From contig JANXMZ010000056.1 in assembly GCA_025354385.1 (NCBI GenBank), positions 1 to 36,321 of the forward strand: 36,321 nt of DNA. Direction: 5' to 3'. The translations under genes were made by a program, and so were the position numbers. Source of the stretch: Bacteroidota bacterium. GTDB taxonomy: Bacteria; Bacteroidota; Bacteroidia; NS11-12g; UBA955. Positions within the stretch are counted from its first letter, which is position 1. Every line of letters starts with the position of its first letter. The notes beneath the pieces were generated by a model. That model was not told the origin of the DNA. It made no database searches and was given only the letters and a program-made list of their open reading frames with translations. Below, piece after piece: positions 17,297 to 25,615 of the stretch.

Positions 17297-17438
17297 GGGT
17301 TTTTAATCTATTCCAATTGTTGATTGAAGGAATGGTTATTCAACAAATTTAAATTAAGAGGGTGAGATAAAAAAGAGAGTGTTTTCAGCAAAGTAAGCAT
17401 CTACAACAATAGTATGAACATGTTTAATGAACAGCCGC

Positions 17439-17963
17439 TTATTTTATATATTCTACATCCTTTAACTTTATTACTCTATTTTTATATTTAACTTTTCTTA
17501 TTTTGTATTTCAATTGACTTTGTAAAATGACAGCAGCACGTGCTGAGTTCCTATCTATTTCTTTAATTACTTCCCAATAATAAATATACAATGAATCTGA
17601 TCTCAATTCGCATTTTCCTTCATAACTGCCAATAGGTGCGCCAAGCCATTTATAGACATTAATCTCAATACTTTCCTTGTTTTCCTTTGTTTGGATTATT
17701 TCCTCATTTGTATTGTGTGATTTTAAAATGCCCCTTCCTCCTAAAGAAATATATTTAAAAGTAAAGTTTAAATCATCCAAATCTAGCTCATGATGCACCT
17801 CTTTTGATTTGGTAAATGAAGTTGTGTCATTTGCAATGACCAATTCTGATGTATCGGGTTTATCATGAGCAACATTGATAGAACTTTGATTACAGCTTAG
17901 TATTGTTAATCCAATAAGAATTGCAAATGTAATTGTGTGGTAGTTATTTCTAATTGCGGTCAT
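17439..17963 (-). CDS. Putative lipoprotein of unknown function
   Basis: The 174-aa protein has a hydrophobic N-terminus ending in the lipobox TILSC (Cys 24), then a polar linker and a compact strand-rich domain with FTFKYISLGGRGILKSHN and SDSLYIYYWEVIKEIDRNSA. It ends in a Lys-rich segment. No family was recognised. Codon use looks like that of its neighbours. Confidence 0.65.
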   Translation of the reverse strand: MTAIRNNYHTITFAILIGLTILSCNQSSINVAHDKPDTSELVIANDTTSFTKSKEVHHELDLDDLNFTFKYISLGGRGILKSHNTNEEIIQTKENKESIEINVYKWLGAPIGSYEGKCELRSDSLYIYYWEVIKEIDRNSARAAVILQSQLKYKIRKVKYKNRVIKLKDVEYIK

Positions 17964-18134
17964 AATTTAGGGTTGCCAATTAATTCAATATATGTACAAA
18001 ATAGGGTCCAATTCCAAACTTATTTAGTTGATATTGCGATAATAAGTAGCGAATTCTATCTAACAAACATAGCCATTCCTTTCTTCAAAAAAATAGTTTA
18101 CTATACTTAATTGATAATCTAACATATCAATAGG

Positions 18135-18587
18135 CTACTTCAACTTCTCCGAATAATTTAATTGAAGATAGTTTTTAAACACCTCCAATTGCCCTGCATT
18201 GATAAGTTCTCTAATTGACAATTGAAGCTTCTTGTTTTTTATAGTGACTATTAGATTGATAGTGTTTTTAAAGGAAATGAAAAGCAAGTACAGGCCTATG
18301 CAGGTTGGGAAAAGAGGAACTAATAATTCTTGAATATAAATTCGACCGCCTTTGGGTTGATTGAAAAATTCTAATAAGCCAAGGCTGTAATAAATAGCAA
18401 AAATAATGAAGGCAATGCCTAGTATTATCAATACTTTCCAGTTTTTATACTCCTTGCCAGGTTTCAATTCTAATGATTCAATTTGATGGCTATTATACGA
18501 CTCATAGTTAAATCGATTTCTTAGTAAATAAAGTCCTTCGTTATTGATGGTAAATTGATTGGTTTGAAAGGTATAAGGTTTTTTCAT
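18135..18587 (-). CDS. Small membrane protein with two predicted helices
   Basis: The 150-aa protein has an N-terminal polar part (QTNQFTINNEGLYLLRNRF), a first membrane segment (WKVLIILGIAFIIFAIYYSL), a loop, a second one (LLVPLFPTCIGLYLLFISF) and a C-terminal cytoplasmic strand/helix region. The layout resembles small proteins with a split PH-like domain around two helices, but I cannot name a family. No operon partner is apparent. Confidence 0.6.
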   Translation of the reverse strand: MKKPYTFQTNQFTINNEGLYLLRNRFNYESYNSHQIESLELKPGKEYKNWKVLIILGIAFIIFAIYYSLGLLEFFNQPKGGRIYIQELLVPLFPTCIGLYLLFISFKNTINLIVTIKNKKLQLSIRELINAGQLEVFKNYLQLNYSEKLK

Positions 18588-18647
18588 TTAGCTACTTGCG
18601 ATACTTTTAATAATTATAAAATTTGCATTAATCAGTTATAATTTTGC

Positions 18648-19676
18648 TTATTTGTCGCCAAATATTTCTTCTAAAACTTTTCTAAGATAATTAATATAAG
18701 GCTGAGAAGTAGCAGCTAAAAGATCCATGTAGAATAAGCCATGTTTTTTCATGTTTGCTCCATAAAGTTTTGAATGGATTATTTGGTGATGTTTTTCATC
18801 AACCTTAACTATATTATTCCGGTATGGATTACCCTCCTTATATTTTCTGTCAATGTCTACAGCACTGAATCCGGTTAAGGGATAGCAGGGAGGATGAAAA
18901 AATGGATTACCTAAAATGCCAAGGTTTAATACCTCAGGTGTGCCTGAGTGTTGATGGATAAGCACTAGATTAAAAGCGCGAGGAAAGATTGGAGTTCCTT
19001 TTCTCAATTCATATTGGACGTCTATTTCGTGGTATTCAAAACCAAACGAAATATCCTTACTTAACTCTAAAACATGTCGCTTGTGTGTTTTGGAGGAAAG
19101 CTCCTTAGAGAATTTGAATTCTGAAAAATATAATTTTAGTAAATCCTCAAGATAATTCAACCAAGCTTTTTTATTATATAAAGAGTCTCTTTTTTTCTCG
19201 TACTTGGATAATAGCTCTGATTCAAATACGACATCATTAAAGATGTTTAATGCCTTGAATGGTTCGTATTTTTCTTGATTAACTTCATGCATATAAAACG
19301 CTTCTTCACATGCATAATCCAAATCATCTCTCAAGTGCCGGTATTGCCAGAATTTATCTGTACCCCATTCTGTTATTTCCGGAAACCTTGAAGTAAAAGG
19401 GAAATAAATAACATTGTCACTAAAGTTATTTTCATTACGACCCATTGCTTTAATATTTAGCTGATCAATATCTGCTATTGAGTTGCTCATAAAGGCTAAA
19501 CACTCCGATAAATTTAATTCATAAGGAGGTTCTTTTTTGAGCATGTTCTCAAAAGAAACCCGTGAATAGGTATCAAAATTGTTAGTCAAATATTCAATAC
19601 TTGATTTTAGAAAATCAGGAAATGCATTGATTAACCTAGGTCTGAGTTGCGATATAATGTTTTCGTTAATCTTCAT
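18648..19676 (-). CDS. Uncharacterised soluble protein, 342 aa
   Basis: No signal peptide or membrane segment. The N-terminal half is helical with many acidic and aromatic residues (WQYRHLRDDLDYACEEAFYM). The C-terminal half has a beta-rich core with NLVLIHQHSGTPEVLNLGIL and FFHPPCYPLTGFSAVDIDRK, and a final helix. Conserved-looking His and Cys residues (HQHSG, HPPC) could bind metal, which is speculation. No family was recognised. It is upstream of the small membrane protein gene on the same strand with a 60-base gap. Confidence 0.65.
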   Translation of the reverse strand: MKINENIISQLRPRLINAFPDFLKSSIEYLTNNFDTYSRVSFENMLKKEPPYELNLSECLAFMSNSIADIDQLNIKAMGRNENNFSDNVIYFPFTSRFPEITEWGTDKFWQYRHLRDDLDYACEEAFYMHEVNQEKYEPFKALNIFNDVVFESELLSKYEKKRDSLYNKKAWLNYLEDLLKLYFSEFKFSKELSSKTHKRHVLELSKDISFGFEYHEIDVQYELRKGTPIFPRAFNLVLIHQHSGTPEVLNLGILGNPFFHPPCYPLTGFSAVDIDRKYKEGNPYRNNIVKVDEKHHQIIHSKLYGANMKKHGLFYMDLLAATSQPYINYLRKVLEEIFGDK

Positions 19677-20094
19677 TACTGGAAATTGAAGTGGGTCTTA
19701 TTTTAAATGCCCTTGTGCAATTTAATTATTATTGACAAAAACTACGTCATGAGTTTTAATTTTACTTCTCCAAATACCTTTTCAAAGCTATTTCATCCTT
19801 AAGATTCACCAATTTTAATTGATTCCAATCCATCAATAATAAATTCTATTGATGAGCTATGGATATAAATTAAAGATTAGGGCTAGGATAATTTAATGAG
19901 TGATTGAAACGGTATTTACAGTAGTAATTTTTTATGTAGAAAAAGTGAGTAAGGTAACAATATTTGGATAAACCTTTTACAACTAGCAACTGTGTAATAT
20001 TGGGAAACAAGTAGATATAAAAATAGTAATACTAATTAAATATTTGAGAATTATCTTTATTAGAAGTAATAACCCTATATAATTGAAAATTACT
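19677..20094. other. A/T-rich intergenic stretch with a possible gene remnant
   Basis: No complete gene is seen. On the minus strand, 19762-19833 encodes a 23-residue tail-like peptide (MDWNQLKLVNLKDEIALKR then YLEK) that looks like the end of a lost protein, but an in-frame stop lies just upstream. The rest is A/T-rich and featureless, and it marks the left edge of the defence-like region. Confidence 0.45.
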
Positions 20095-20682
20095 TTAATT
20101 ATTTTTAAAATAATATCTTTTTGCAATTCCAGTGATATTCATTCTGTATTTTACCATTTCCATACTCGAATTGAAATGGCTAGCAATTTCTTCATTCGAC
20201 ATTTGTCTTTTAGCAGCCCATAAAAGACAAGGTGTCGCCAACTGTAAAGTTGCACCCAAACACTTGGCTTCTTCTTCTTGTATTGAATTATAACTTCTTA
20301 GTCCAATTGGCAATTCAAAGTCATGTTCTTTTTTCTCGTGAACATGATCACAAATTATATGAGCTAACTCATGCATTAAATCACTTTGTTGTCTAGCCTC
20401 AGAATGGAAAGGGTTGTGAATAATTATTTGACTGCCAGATGAGGCAGTCATTGTCAATGCACTCCATTCGCATTTTTGCCCATTTTCCCCTTTAAGTAAG
20501 TTTATATATTCTTCTGAATTTATAAATTCTATTGCTTTGTAAACTCCTATCTTAAGATATTCTGCAAGTCGAAAAGCACAGAGGGCATCGCAAGGATGGA
20601 TATTTAATTTTTCCCTATATTCCTTTGCCAATTTTTCTGTATTGGCTTTGAATCCCCGCTTAAGTATATTTTTCGTTGCCAA
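20095..20682 (-). CDS. ImmA/IrrE-family metallopeptidase
   Basis: A 195-aa zinc peptidase-like protein with HELAH at residues 104-108 (DLMHELAHIICDH) and a downstream Glu cluster (IQEEEAKCLGATLQL) that supplies the third ligand, as in ImmA/IrrE proteins, which cleave XRE repressors to induce mobile elements or stress genes. The frame starts with TTG at 20682, seven bases after the stop of the XRE gene; no in-frame ATG before the domain fits better. The C-terminal helices (EEIASHFNSSMEMVKYRMNI) may bind the repressor. With its XRE partner it is divergent from the ubiquitin-like operon. Confidence 0.88.
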   Translation of the reverse strand: MATKNILKRGFKANTEKLAKEYREKLNIHPCDALCAFRLAEYLKIGVYKAIEFINSEEYINLLKGENGQKCEWSALTMTASSGSQIIIHNPFHSEARQQSDLMHELAHIICDHVHEKKEHDFELPIGLRSYNSIQEEEAKCLGATLQLATPCLLWAAKRQMSNEEIASHFNSSMEMVKYRMNITGIAKRYYFKNN

Positions 20683-20689
20683 TGAATGC

Positions 20690-21025
20690 TTATTTTGATT
20701 TATATGCCATATCTATCATTTGAATTAACATGTTAACTGTATCCTTTTTTAATTCCTTATCAGCTCTCAAGTGGGCTAAGACTTGCTCTTTATTTGAAAT
20801 GGGCTTAGACTTCTTACTACCAATTATAAAATTGTCTGTTGTTACTTCAAGCCATTTGCAGATTTTTATAAAAGTGTCTACATCTGGTATTTTGCCCTGC
20901 TCTATACGTGATATTGTTGCGGCACTTACGTCTCCTATTTCAATAGCGATTGCTCTCAAACCCTTTTCGCCCCGCTTATTTTTAAGCATTGAAGCTAAAA
21001 GCTCGGTGTTTAATGTTGATTCCAT
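20690..21025 (-). CDS. XRE-family repressor partnered with ImmA-like protease
   Basis: A 111-aa protein with an XRE helix-turn-helix at about residues 12-68 (GLRAIAIEIGDVSAATISRI then EQGKIPDVDTFIKICKWLEV) and a C-terminal helical tail (NMLIQMIDMAYKSK) that could dimerise or be the cleavage target. It is translated just ahead of the metallopeptidase. Its start faces the 170-bp region with three 30-bp-spaced repeats and the promoter of the ubiquitin-like operon, so it is the natural regulator of that operon and of itself. Confidence 0.9.
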   Translation of the reverse strand: MESTLNTELLASMLKNKRGEKGLRAIAIEIGDVSAATISRIEQGKIPDVDTFIKICKWLEVTTDNFIIGSKKSKPISNKEQVLAHLRADKELKKDTVNMLIQMIDMAYKSK

Positions 21026-21052
21026 GTTAATAAAATTTATTAATTAAACGTT

Positions 21053-21131
21053 GTTGCATTTGTGAAACAAATAAAAATAAACGTATCTTTGCTGAAACAA
21101 AACCGAATTTGTGTATCGTTCATGCAACAAA
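21053..21131. promoter_or_regulatory. Three phased operator repeats over the divergent promoter region
   Basis: Three 19-bp sites start at 21053, 21083 and 21113, an exact 30-bp period. Copies 2 (gtatctttgctgaaacaaa) and 3 (gtatcgttcatgcaacaaa) share 15 of 19 bases; copy 1 (gttgcatttgtgaaacaaa) shares 14 of 19 with copy 2. Copy 1 also holds an inverted repeat, ATTTGT-GAA-ACAAAT (21058-21072). TTTG at 21059-21062 and TATCTTTG at 21084-21091 form a rightward promoter (21-base spacer). TACCTTTG on the minus strand (21128-21135) is a candidate leftward -7 box for the XRE gene. This is likely the XRE-binding array. Confidence 0.7.
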
Positions 21132-21195
21132 GGTATATTTTAAAATCGAATTGTAAAATGTAAATATAAAAAGTAATTAACAATAGTCAAACAAT

Positions 21196-21480
21196 ATGAA
21201 TCATAAAAATCTAAGTTTAATTGTAGGCAGGATAAAGAAGGTATTTCAAATTTACTATTCTATAGTCGAGGTATTTAAAAACAAAGTAAATATGAATTGT
21301 AATATAAAGAGAAAGTTAATTTCTGTATTTTTGGAATCGGTTGTAACCAAGAATGAAATAAATTGTATTTTTGATATGGAAACTCAATTAGAGAATAATA
21401 AGTCAACCCTTGATCCAATAAAGTATATATGTTTTGCCTATTGTGATTTTAAAAAATTAATTAAATGTAACATAATATGA
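21196..21480 (+). CDS. Uncharacterised 94-aa protein, first gene of the operon
   Basis: No family was recognised. The product is basic and helical with several Cys residues (NKVNMNCNIKRKLISVFLES, YICFAYCDFKKLIKCNII). Its stop overlaps the next start as ATGA (21477-21480), the usual sign of translational coupling, which supports a real gene. The ATG at 21196 is about 100 bases after the predicted promoter; an in-frame ATG at 21292 is possible. It could be an accessory factor of the ubiquitin-like system, but that is only positional. Confidence 0.5.
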   Translation: MNHKNLSLIVGRIKKVFQIYYSIVEVFKNKVNMNCNIKRKLISVFLESVVTKNEINCIFDMETQLENNKSTLDPIKYICFAYCDFKKLIKCNII

Positions 21481-21971
21481 AAAAATTCTACCTTTATCTA
21501 AATAAAGTTGACATTGTGAAAAATAACGGAAATATTTTTACAATTTACTTTAATGAAAACAGTGGCAAGGTTTATTACCGCCACAAAATTGGAACTGTAT
21601 CTCAAGTAAAACATCCGGGGATTTTTCTTGGAGTGGATGCGTATGGAACAGGATACTTTTTGCATAACCATTATCATTTTGGAAAAGCACATATTACGAC
21701 GCAATCTGAATTTGCAAATGGAAAACCATTATACATATACAATGATAAATGTTCAAACACCCCACTGAAAGTAATTGAAATTGGATTGAATGAAATTTTA
21801 AGAGGTGAAACCTATAAACCGATTACCTATAACTGTCAAACTTATACAAATACAGCTTGCCATAACAAACGAAAAAGTGCTGATGTAGAGAAATGGGTTG
21901 GTGGAATTTTGTTTGGTGGAATTGCATTGTTTATTTTGGGAGCAGCATTTGCTGGTGGAAAAGGAAAATAA
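21477..21971 (+). CDS. Permuted papain-fold (LRAT/PPPDE-like) candidate cysteine hydrolase
   Basis: The 164-aa protein has the residue order of circularly permuted NlpC/P60-type thiol hydrolases: a His at the start of a strand (VKHPGIFLGVDA, His46), a second His cluster about 17 residues later (FLHNHYHFG, His63/65/67), and a C-terminal NC motif (ITYNCQTYTNTAC, Cys120). LRAT/H-rev107 enzymes and PPPDE (DeSI) deubiquitinase-like peptidases share this His...His...NCxxF layout. A membrane-spanning segment follows (about residues 141-160). Located 26 bases before the multiubiquitin gene, it is a candidate processing or deconjugating enzyme; a lipid-acting LRAT-type role is the alternative. The assignment is by motif only. 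Confidence 0.6.
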   Translation: MKKFYLYLNKVDIVKNNGNIFTIYFNENSGKVYYRHKIGTVSQVKHPGIFLGVDAYGTGYFLHNHYHFGKAHITTQSEFANGKPLYIYNDKCSNTPLKVIEIGLNEILRGETYKPITYNCQTYTNTACHNKRKSADVEKWVGGILFGGIALFILGAAFAGGKGK

Positions 21972-21997
21972 TTTAAGATAGAATAAAATATTAAAAA

Positions 21998-22465
21998 ATG
22001 AAAGAAAATAATAAATCAGTTTTAAATCTGACCATAAATGGGAAAAATTACGAATGGAAGCAAGAGTATATCACTGGTGCTGAAATCAGAAAACTCGACA
22101 ATATTCCATTGGAAGATGAAATTTTCCTAGCTATTAAAAAGCCATGGGAAGATGAACCAATTCATGATGAAAAGCAGATAAATCTTGCACGTCCAGAAAT
22201 TGAACATTTTTATTCAAAGGACAAGAATTTTAAAGTTACTTTAATTGTAAATGGCAGACCGAAACCTTGGACAGAAAAAATTATAACATTTGAAGAAGTC
22301 GTTGTTTTAGCTTTTGGAAACTATGATCCAAATCCTGAGAAGGTTTATACTGTTGTATATGATAAGGGGCCACATGAAAATTCTGAGGGTTCAATGGTAA
22401 GAGGTTCAAAGGTGTACGTAAAAGATAAAATGATTTTCAATGTTACAGCAACAGATAAATCTTAG
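21998..22465 (+). CDS. Multiubiquitin protein: two tandem ubiquitin-like domains
   Basis: The 155-aa protein is made of two beta-grasp units of the bacterial multiubiquitin family. Unit 1 (about 8-73) holds LTINGKNYEWKQEYITGAEI and ends PEIEHFYSK. Unit 2 (about 77-152) holds VTLIVNGRPKPWTEKIITFE and ends in the family-typical MIFNVTATDKS. The units align with each other: TINGK...W...ITG against IVNGR...W...ITF. No C-terminal Gly-Gly is present, so attachment, if any, would use a different terminus, need processing, or work without covalent linkage. It overlaps the E1-like gene by 26 bases. It is the probable modifier of the system. Confidence 0.85.
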   Translation: MKENNKSVLNLTINGKNYEWKQEYITGAEIRKLDNIPLEDEIFLAIKKPWEDEPIHDEKQINLARPEIEHFYSKDKNFKVTLIVNGRPKPWTEKIITFEEVVVLAFGNYDPNPEKVYTVVYDKGPHENSEGSMVRGSKVYVKDKMIFNVTATDKS

Positions 22466-23624
22466 TCCTGATCTAAAGCAACTTAGAGATGAAGGATTTG
22501 AGATAGAAGTTAAACATGGGCAACTTATTGTTCATCATATCCCTTATGTTAATAGCAATAGAGAAGTTAAATTTGGGAAGTTAATCACACCGCTTACATT
22601 GAACAATAATATCACCTTAAAACCAGATAATCACGTTATCAATTTTATGGGAGAATATCCTTGTAATAATGACGGGTCTATTATTACAGCTATTCAACAT
22701 TCTGGTCAACTAAATCAACAAGTTTTTGATGGAATTGTTATTAATTTTTCCTTTTCAAATAAACCATTAAATGGGTATGGTAATTATTATGATAAGGTAA
22801 CTCGTTACGCAGAAATTATTTCAGCCCCTGCAATTTCAATTGATAGAACAGTAACTGCTAAAACATTTAAGGTAATAGTTGAAAATGATGAGGAATCAGT
22901 TTTCAATTATATTGATTCGAATTCAAGTAGAGCAAATATTGTTCAACTTAATTCTAAATTCAATGAACAAAAGGTTGCAATTATAGGATTAGGTGGAACA
23001 GGTTCATATTTATTAGATTTTGTAGCTAAAACTCCTGTAAAAGAAATATTTCTTTTTGATTCTGATGAATTTCTGCAACATAATGCATTCCGCGCACCAG
23101 GTGCAGCCTCAATTGAAACATTAAATAGGCGCTTAAAAAAAGTTGATTATTATTATGAGGTCTATTCTCAAATGCGCAAGGGAATAATGCCATTTTCGGA
23201 AAAGATAACGGAGAAAAATATTGAAATGTTAAAAGGATTATCATGTGTATTCATTTGCATTGATAGTAATAGTGCAAGAACATTTATTATTTCAAATTTA
23301 AAATCCTTTGGTGTTACATTTATTGATGTGGGTCTTGGTGTAAATTTAGTTGATGAAAATTTAATCGGTCAACTTAGGGTTACTGTTGGAACTCCTGAAA
23401 AGTTTGACCATATTCCAAATAGGATTGGTTCTGTTTCAATGGAAGACAATGAGTATGCTAGTAATATTCAGATCGCTGACTTAAATGCTTTGAATGCATT
23501 AATGGCTGTTATAAAGTGGAAAAAATTGAGTGGATTCTATCAAGATTTGAAAGGTGAATTTAATTCAACTTTTACTATCAATACTTCGCAATTAATTAAT
23601 GAAGATTTTATTAATAATAATTAA
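22440..23624 (+). CDS. E1-like ThiF adenylyltransferase with DUF6791-type N-terminal domain
   Basis: The 394-aa protein should activate the ubiquitin-like partner by adenylation. The N-terminal domain of about 165 residues matches the family found fused to ThiF beside multiubiquitin (HIPYVNSNREVKFGKLITPL, SFSNKPLNGYGNYYDKVTRY). The E1 Rossmann domain follows, with the nucleotide loop VAIIGLGGTGSYLLDFVAKT (GLGGTGSY at 183-190), FDSDEF (Asp207/209) and HNAFRAPGAAS (Arg218). There is no CxxC zinc pair and no obvious thioester cysteine. No separate E2 gene is in the window, so the N-terminal domain might do transfer. It starts inside the multiubiquitin gene and ends three bases before the deaminase gene. 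Confidence 0.86.
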   Translation: MLQQQINLSPDLKQLRDEGFEIEVKHGQLIVHHIPYVNSNREVKFGKLITPLTLNNNITLKPDNHVINFMGEYPCNNDGSIITAIQHSGQLNQQVFDGIVINFSFSNKPLNGYGNYYDKVTRYAEIISAPAISIDRTVTAKTFKVIVENDEESVFNYIDSNSSRANIVQLNSKFNEQKVAIIGLGGTGSYLLDFVAKTPVKEIFLFDSDEFLQHNAFRAPGAASIETLNRRLKKVDYYYEVYSQMRKGIMPFSEKITEKNIEMLKGLSCVFICIDSNSARTFIISNLKSFGVTFIDVGLGVNLVDENLIGQLRVTVGTPEKFDHIPNRIGSVSMEDNEYASNIQIADLNALNALMAVIKWKKLSGFYQDLKGEFNSTFTINTSQLINEDFINNN

Positions 23625-23627
23625 AAT

Positions 23628-25601
23628 ATGAGTAAAGGTACAGACTTGTCACACATATACAATTTAAGAAATAAATTTACAATTATTGGACTTACGGGCC
23701 AAATAGGTTCAGGTTGTTCAGAGGTAGCTGAACAACTATCCCGTGGCTTTAATAATAAGGATTTTGAAACCTTAAGAGAAGTAGGAGGTATAGACGTTAA
23801 AACCTCAGAGATAAAACATAATTCCTATAGAAAATATCGGATTGTATATAATTACGCTAAAGATAATTTTAAAGGATATACAAGGATTAATTATAAAGAT
23901 ATACTTATATTATTTTTGCTTCAAAATTCTTTTGATACTTTTATTGAATTTTTAAAATCTAATGAGCTTCAAAATGAATTAGAAACCGAGATAATCTTTG
24001 ATGATGAAGGAAGGAAGTTAGAAGCAATAGTACCTATTGCAAATTTTGATGACGAAGTGAATGTTTTATTAGAGTTGAAAATTAAATTTGAAACCTTGTC
24101 AGAAAAGTACAAGTTGATTGAAAATGACTTGACCGAATTATATCATTTTTATTATAATTCAGATTTTCTTTCTTTATGTGATGAGATTCACACTAAATTA
24201 AGAAGAAATTCACGAGTAAAGCGTAACAAGCTTCTGCAAGTAATTTCTACAAACTTAAGAAAATCGGGAAATCCATATAAATTTTCAGAACCAACTGTAG
24301 ATAATATTTTTACGATTGTTGAACTAATAAATAGGATTATTAAAAGTCATAGAAAAGCATATACTATAGAAATGGAAGAACGAACTCAAATAGTTATAGA
24401 TGATTTGAGAAATCCTATTGAAATAATGTACTTCAAGCAGAGATTTGCAGCGTTTTATACAATGGCAATAAATAGAGAAGAAGGTTCAAGTGAGATAGAA
24501 GATTCAAAACAATATGAACTTTATCAAAAGTATAAATCCCCTGATTCTTATGATAAAGCTAAACTCTTATTTAAACAAGAATATAATGGTTCTAAAAATC
24601 ATGAATTTTATAAAGCAAATATATCAGCATGTATTCAACAAGCAGATATTCACATTTCATTTTTAAAAAAGGAAGAGGCAACTGAAAAAAACAATGATAT
24701 TCTAGAACAAAACTCTTTAAATAATAAAACAATTGACAGTACTACTCCATTCTTTAGTTGGAAGATGCAACTTCTAAAATATGTTTCTTTAATTAGCCAT
24801 CCAGGATTAGTAGCACCATCACCAGAGGAAAGATGTATGCAAATGGCATATACTGCTAAACATAATTCAGGATGCATATCAAGACATGTAGGAGCCGCCA
24901 TAACTGATGAAAATTATTCAATTAAGGCTATCGGTTGGAATAATACCCCTTCGGGTCAAGTACCATGCGCCCTAAGAAATGCAGAAGACTTATTGGATAC
25001 CAAAAATGATAAAATTTCTTTTACAGATTATGAGAAAACAAATAGTGCGTTTTATACAGCTCTAGGTAATAATTTTCGAAATCAAATAAAAGAAAACAAG
25101 GAAATTTTAAAAGGAAGAAATGTTTGTTTTTGTTTTAAAGATGTGAAGAATTCATGTTCAGAAGGAAAGAATCAAGTACATACTCGTTCATTACATGCTG
25201 AAGAAAATGCTTTTTTACAATTAGCAAAGTATCCAGGGGGGGGAATTGAAAATGGCAAATTATTTACAACTGCTAGTCCATGCGAATTATGTGCAAAAAA
25301 AGCATATCAACTTGGAATTAAAGTGATTTATTACATAGATCCTTATCCAGGAATTTCGGATTTACATATTTTATCTGTAGGTAGTAAACCTATTAAACCA
25401 AGGTTGTTTAATGGGGCAATTGGTAATGCATATCACTGGTTATACGACCCAATGATGCCTTACAAAGATGAAATGACATTGTTGTTGGGAAATAAATTTA
25501 AAGATTTTGCTAGCCAACAAAAGGATAAAGCTGATAAATATGAGAGAGAGAATATAGAACTTAAAAAGCAATTAAAAGAATTAAAAGAGAGGCTTCAATA
25601 G
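23628..25601 (+). CDS. AvcD-like anti-phage deoxycytidylate deaminase with P-loop domain
   Basis: The 657-aa protein has an N-terminal P-loop kinase-like domain with GLTGQIGSGCSEVAEQL (residues 21-37; Gly-Cys-Ser replaces Gly-Lys-Ser, as in AvcD-type proteins) and a long helical middle. The C-terminal cytidine/dCMP-deaminase domain has His-Ala-Glu at 523-525 (LHAEENAF) and the zinc cysteines Pro551-Cys552-x-x-Cys555 (SPCELCAKKAY). AvcD-type deaminases convert dCTP/dCMP to deoxyuridine nucleotides and starve phage replication. The tail after about residue 625 is a Lys/Glu/Leu coiled coil. It is packed between the E1-like gene and the DUF6527 gene, leaving no room for an AvcI-like RNA directly upstream. 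Confidence 0.87.
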   Translation: MSKGTDLSHIYNLRNKFTIIGLTGQIGSGCSEVAEQLSRGFNNKDFETLREVGGIDVKTSEIKHNSYRKYRIVYNYAKDNFKGYTRINYKDILILFLLQNSFDTFIEFLKSNELQNELETEIIFDDEGRKLEAIVPIANFDDEVNVLLELKIKFETLSEKYKLIENDLTELYHFYYNSDFLSLCDEIHTKLRRNSRVKRNKLLQVISTNLRKSGNPYKFSEPTVDNIFTIVELINRIIKSHRKAYTIEMEERTQIVIDDLRNPIEIMYFKQRFAAFYTMAINREEGSSEIEDSKQYELYQKYKSPDSYDKAKLLFKQEYNGSKNHEFYKANISACIQQADIHISFLKKEEATEKNNDILEQNSLNNKTIDSTTPFFSWKMQLLKYVSLISHPGLVAPSPEERCMQMAYTAKHNSGCISRHVGAAITDENYSIKAIGWNNTPSGQVPCALRNAEDLLDTKNDKISFTDYEKTNSAFYTALGNNFRNQIKENKEILKGRNVCFCFKDVKNSCSEGKNQVHTRSLHAEENAFLQLAKYPGGGIENGKLFTTASPCELCAKKAYQLGIKVIYYIDPYPGISDLHILSVGSKPIKPRLFNGAIGNAYHWLYDPMMPYKDEMTLLLGNKFKDFASQQKDKADKYERENIELKKQLKELKERLQ

Positions 25602-25615
25602 TTAGGAATATATAA

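Noticed and set aside
23628..25601. Whether the deaminase could be a tRNA or mRNA editing enzyme
   Set aside because: The N-terminal P-loop with GSGCS and the overall arrangement fit AvcD-type nucleotide deaminases better than TadA or APOBEC-like proteins.
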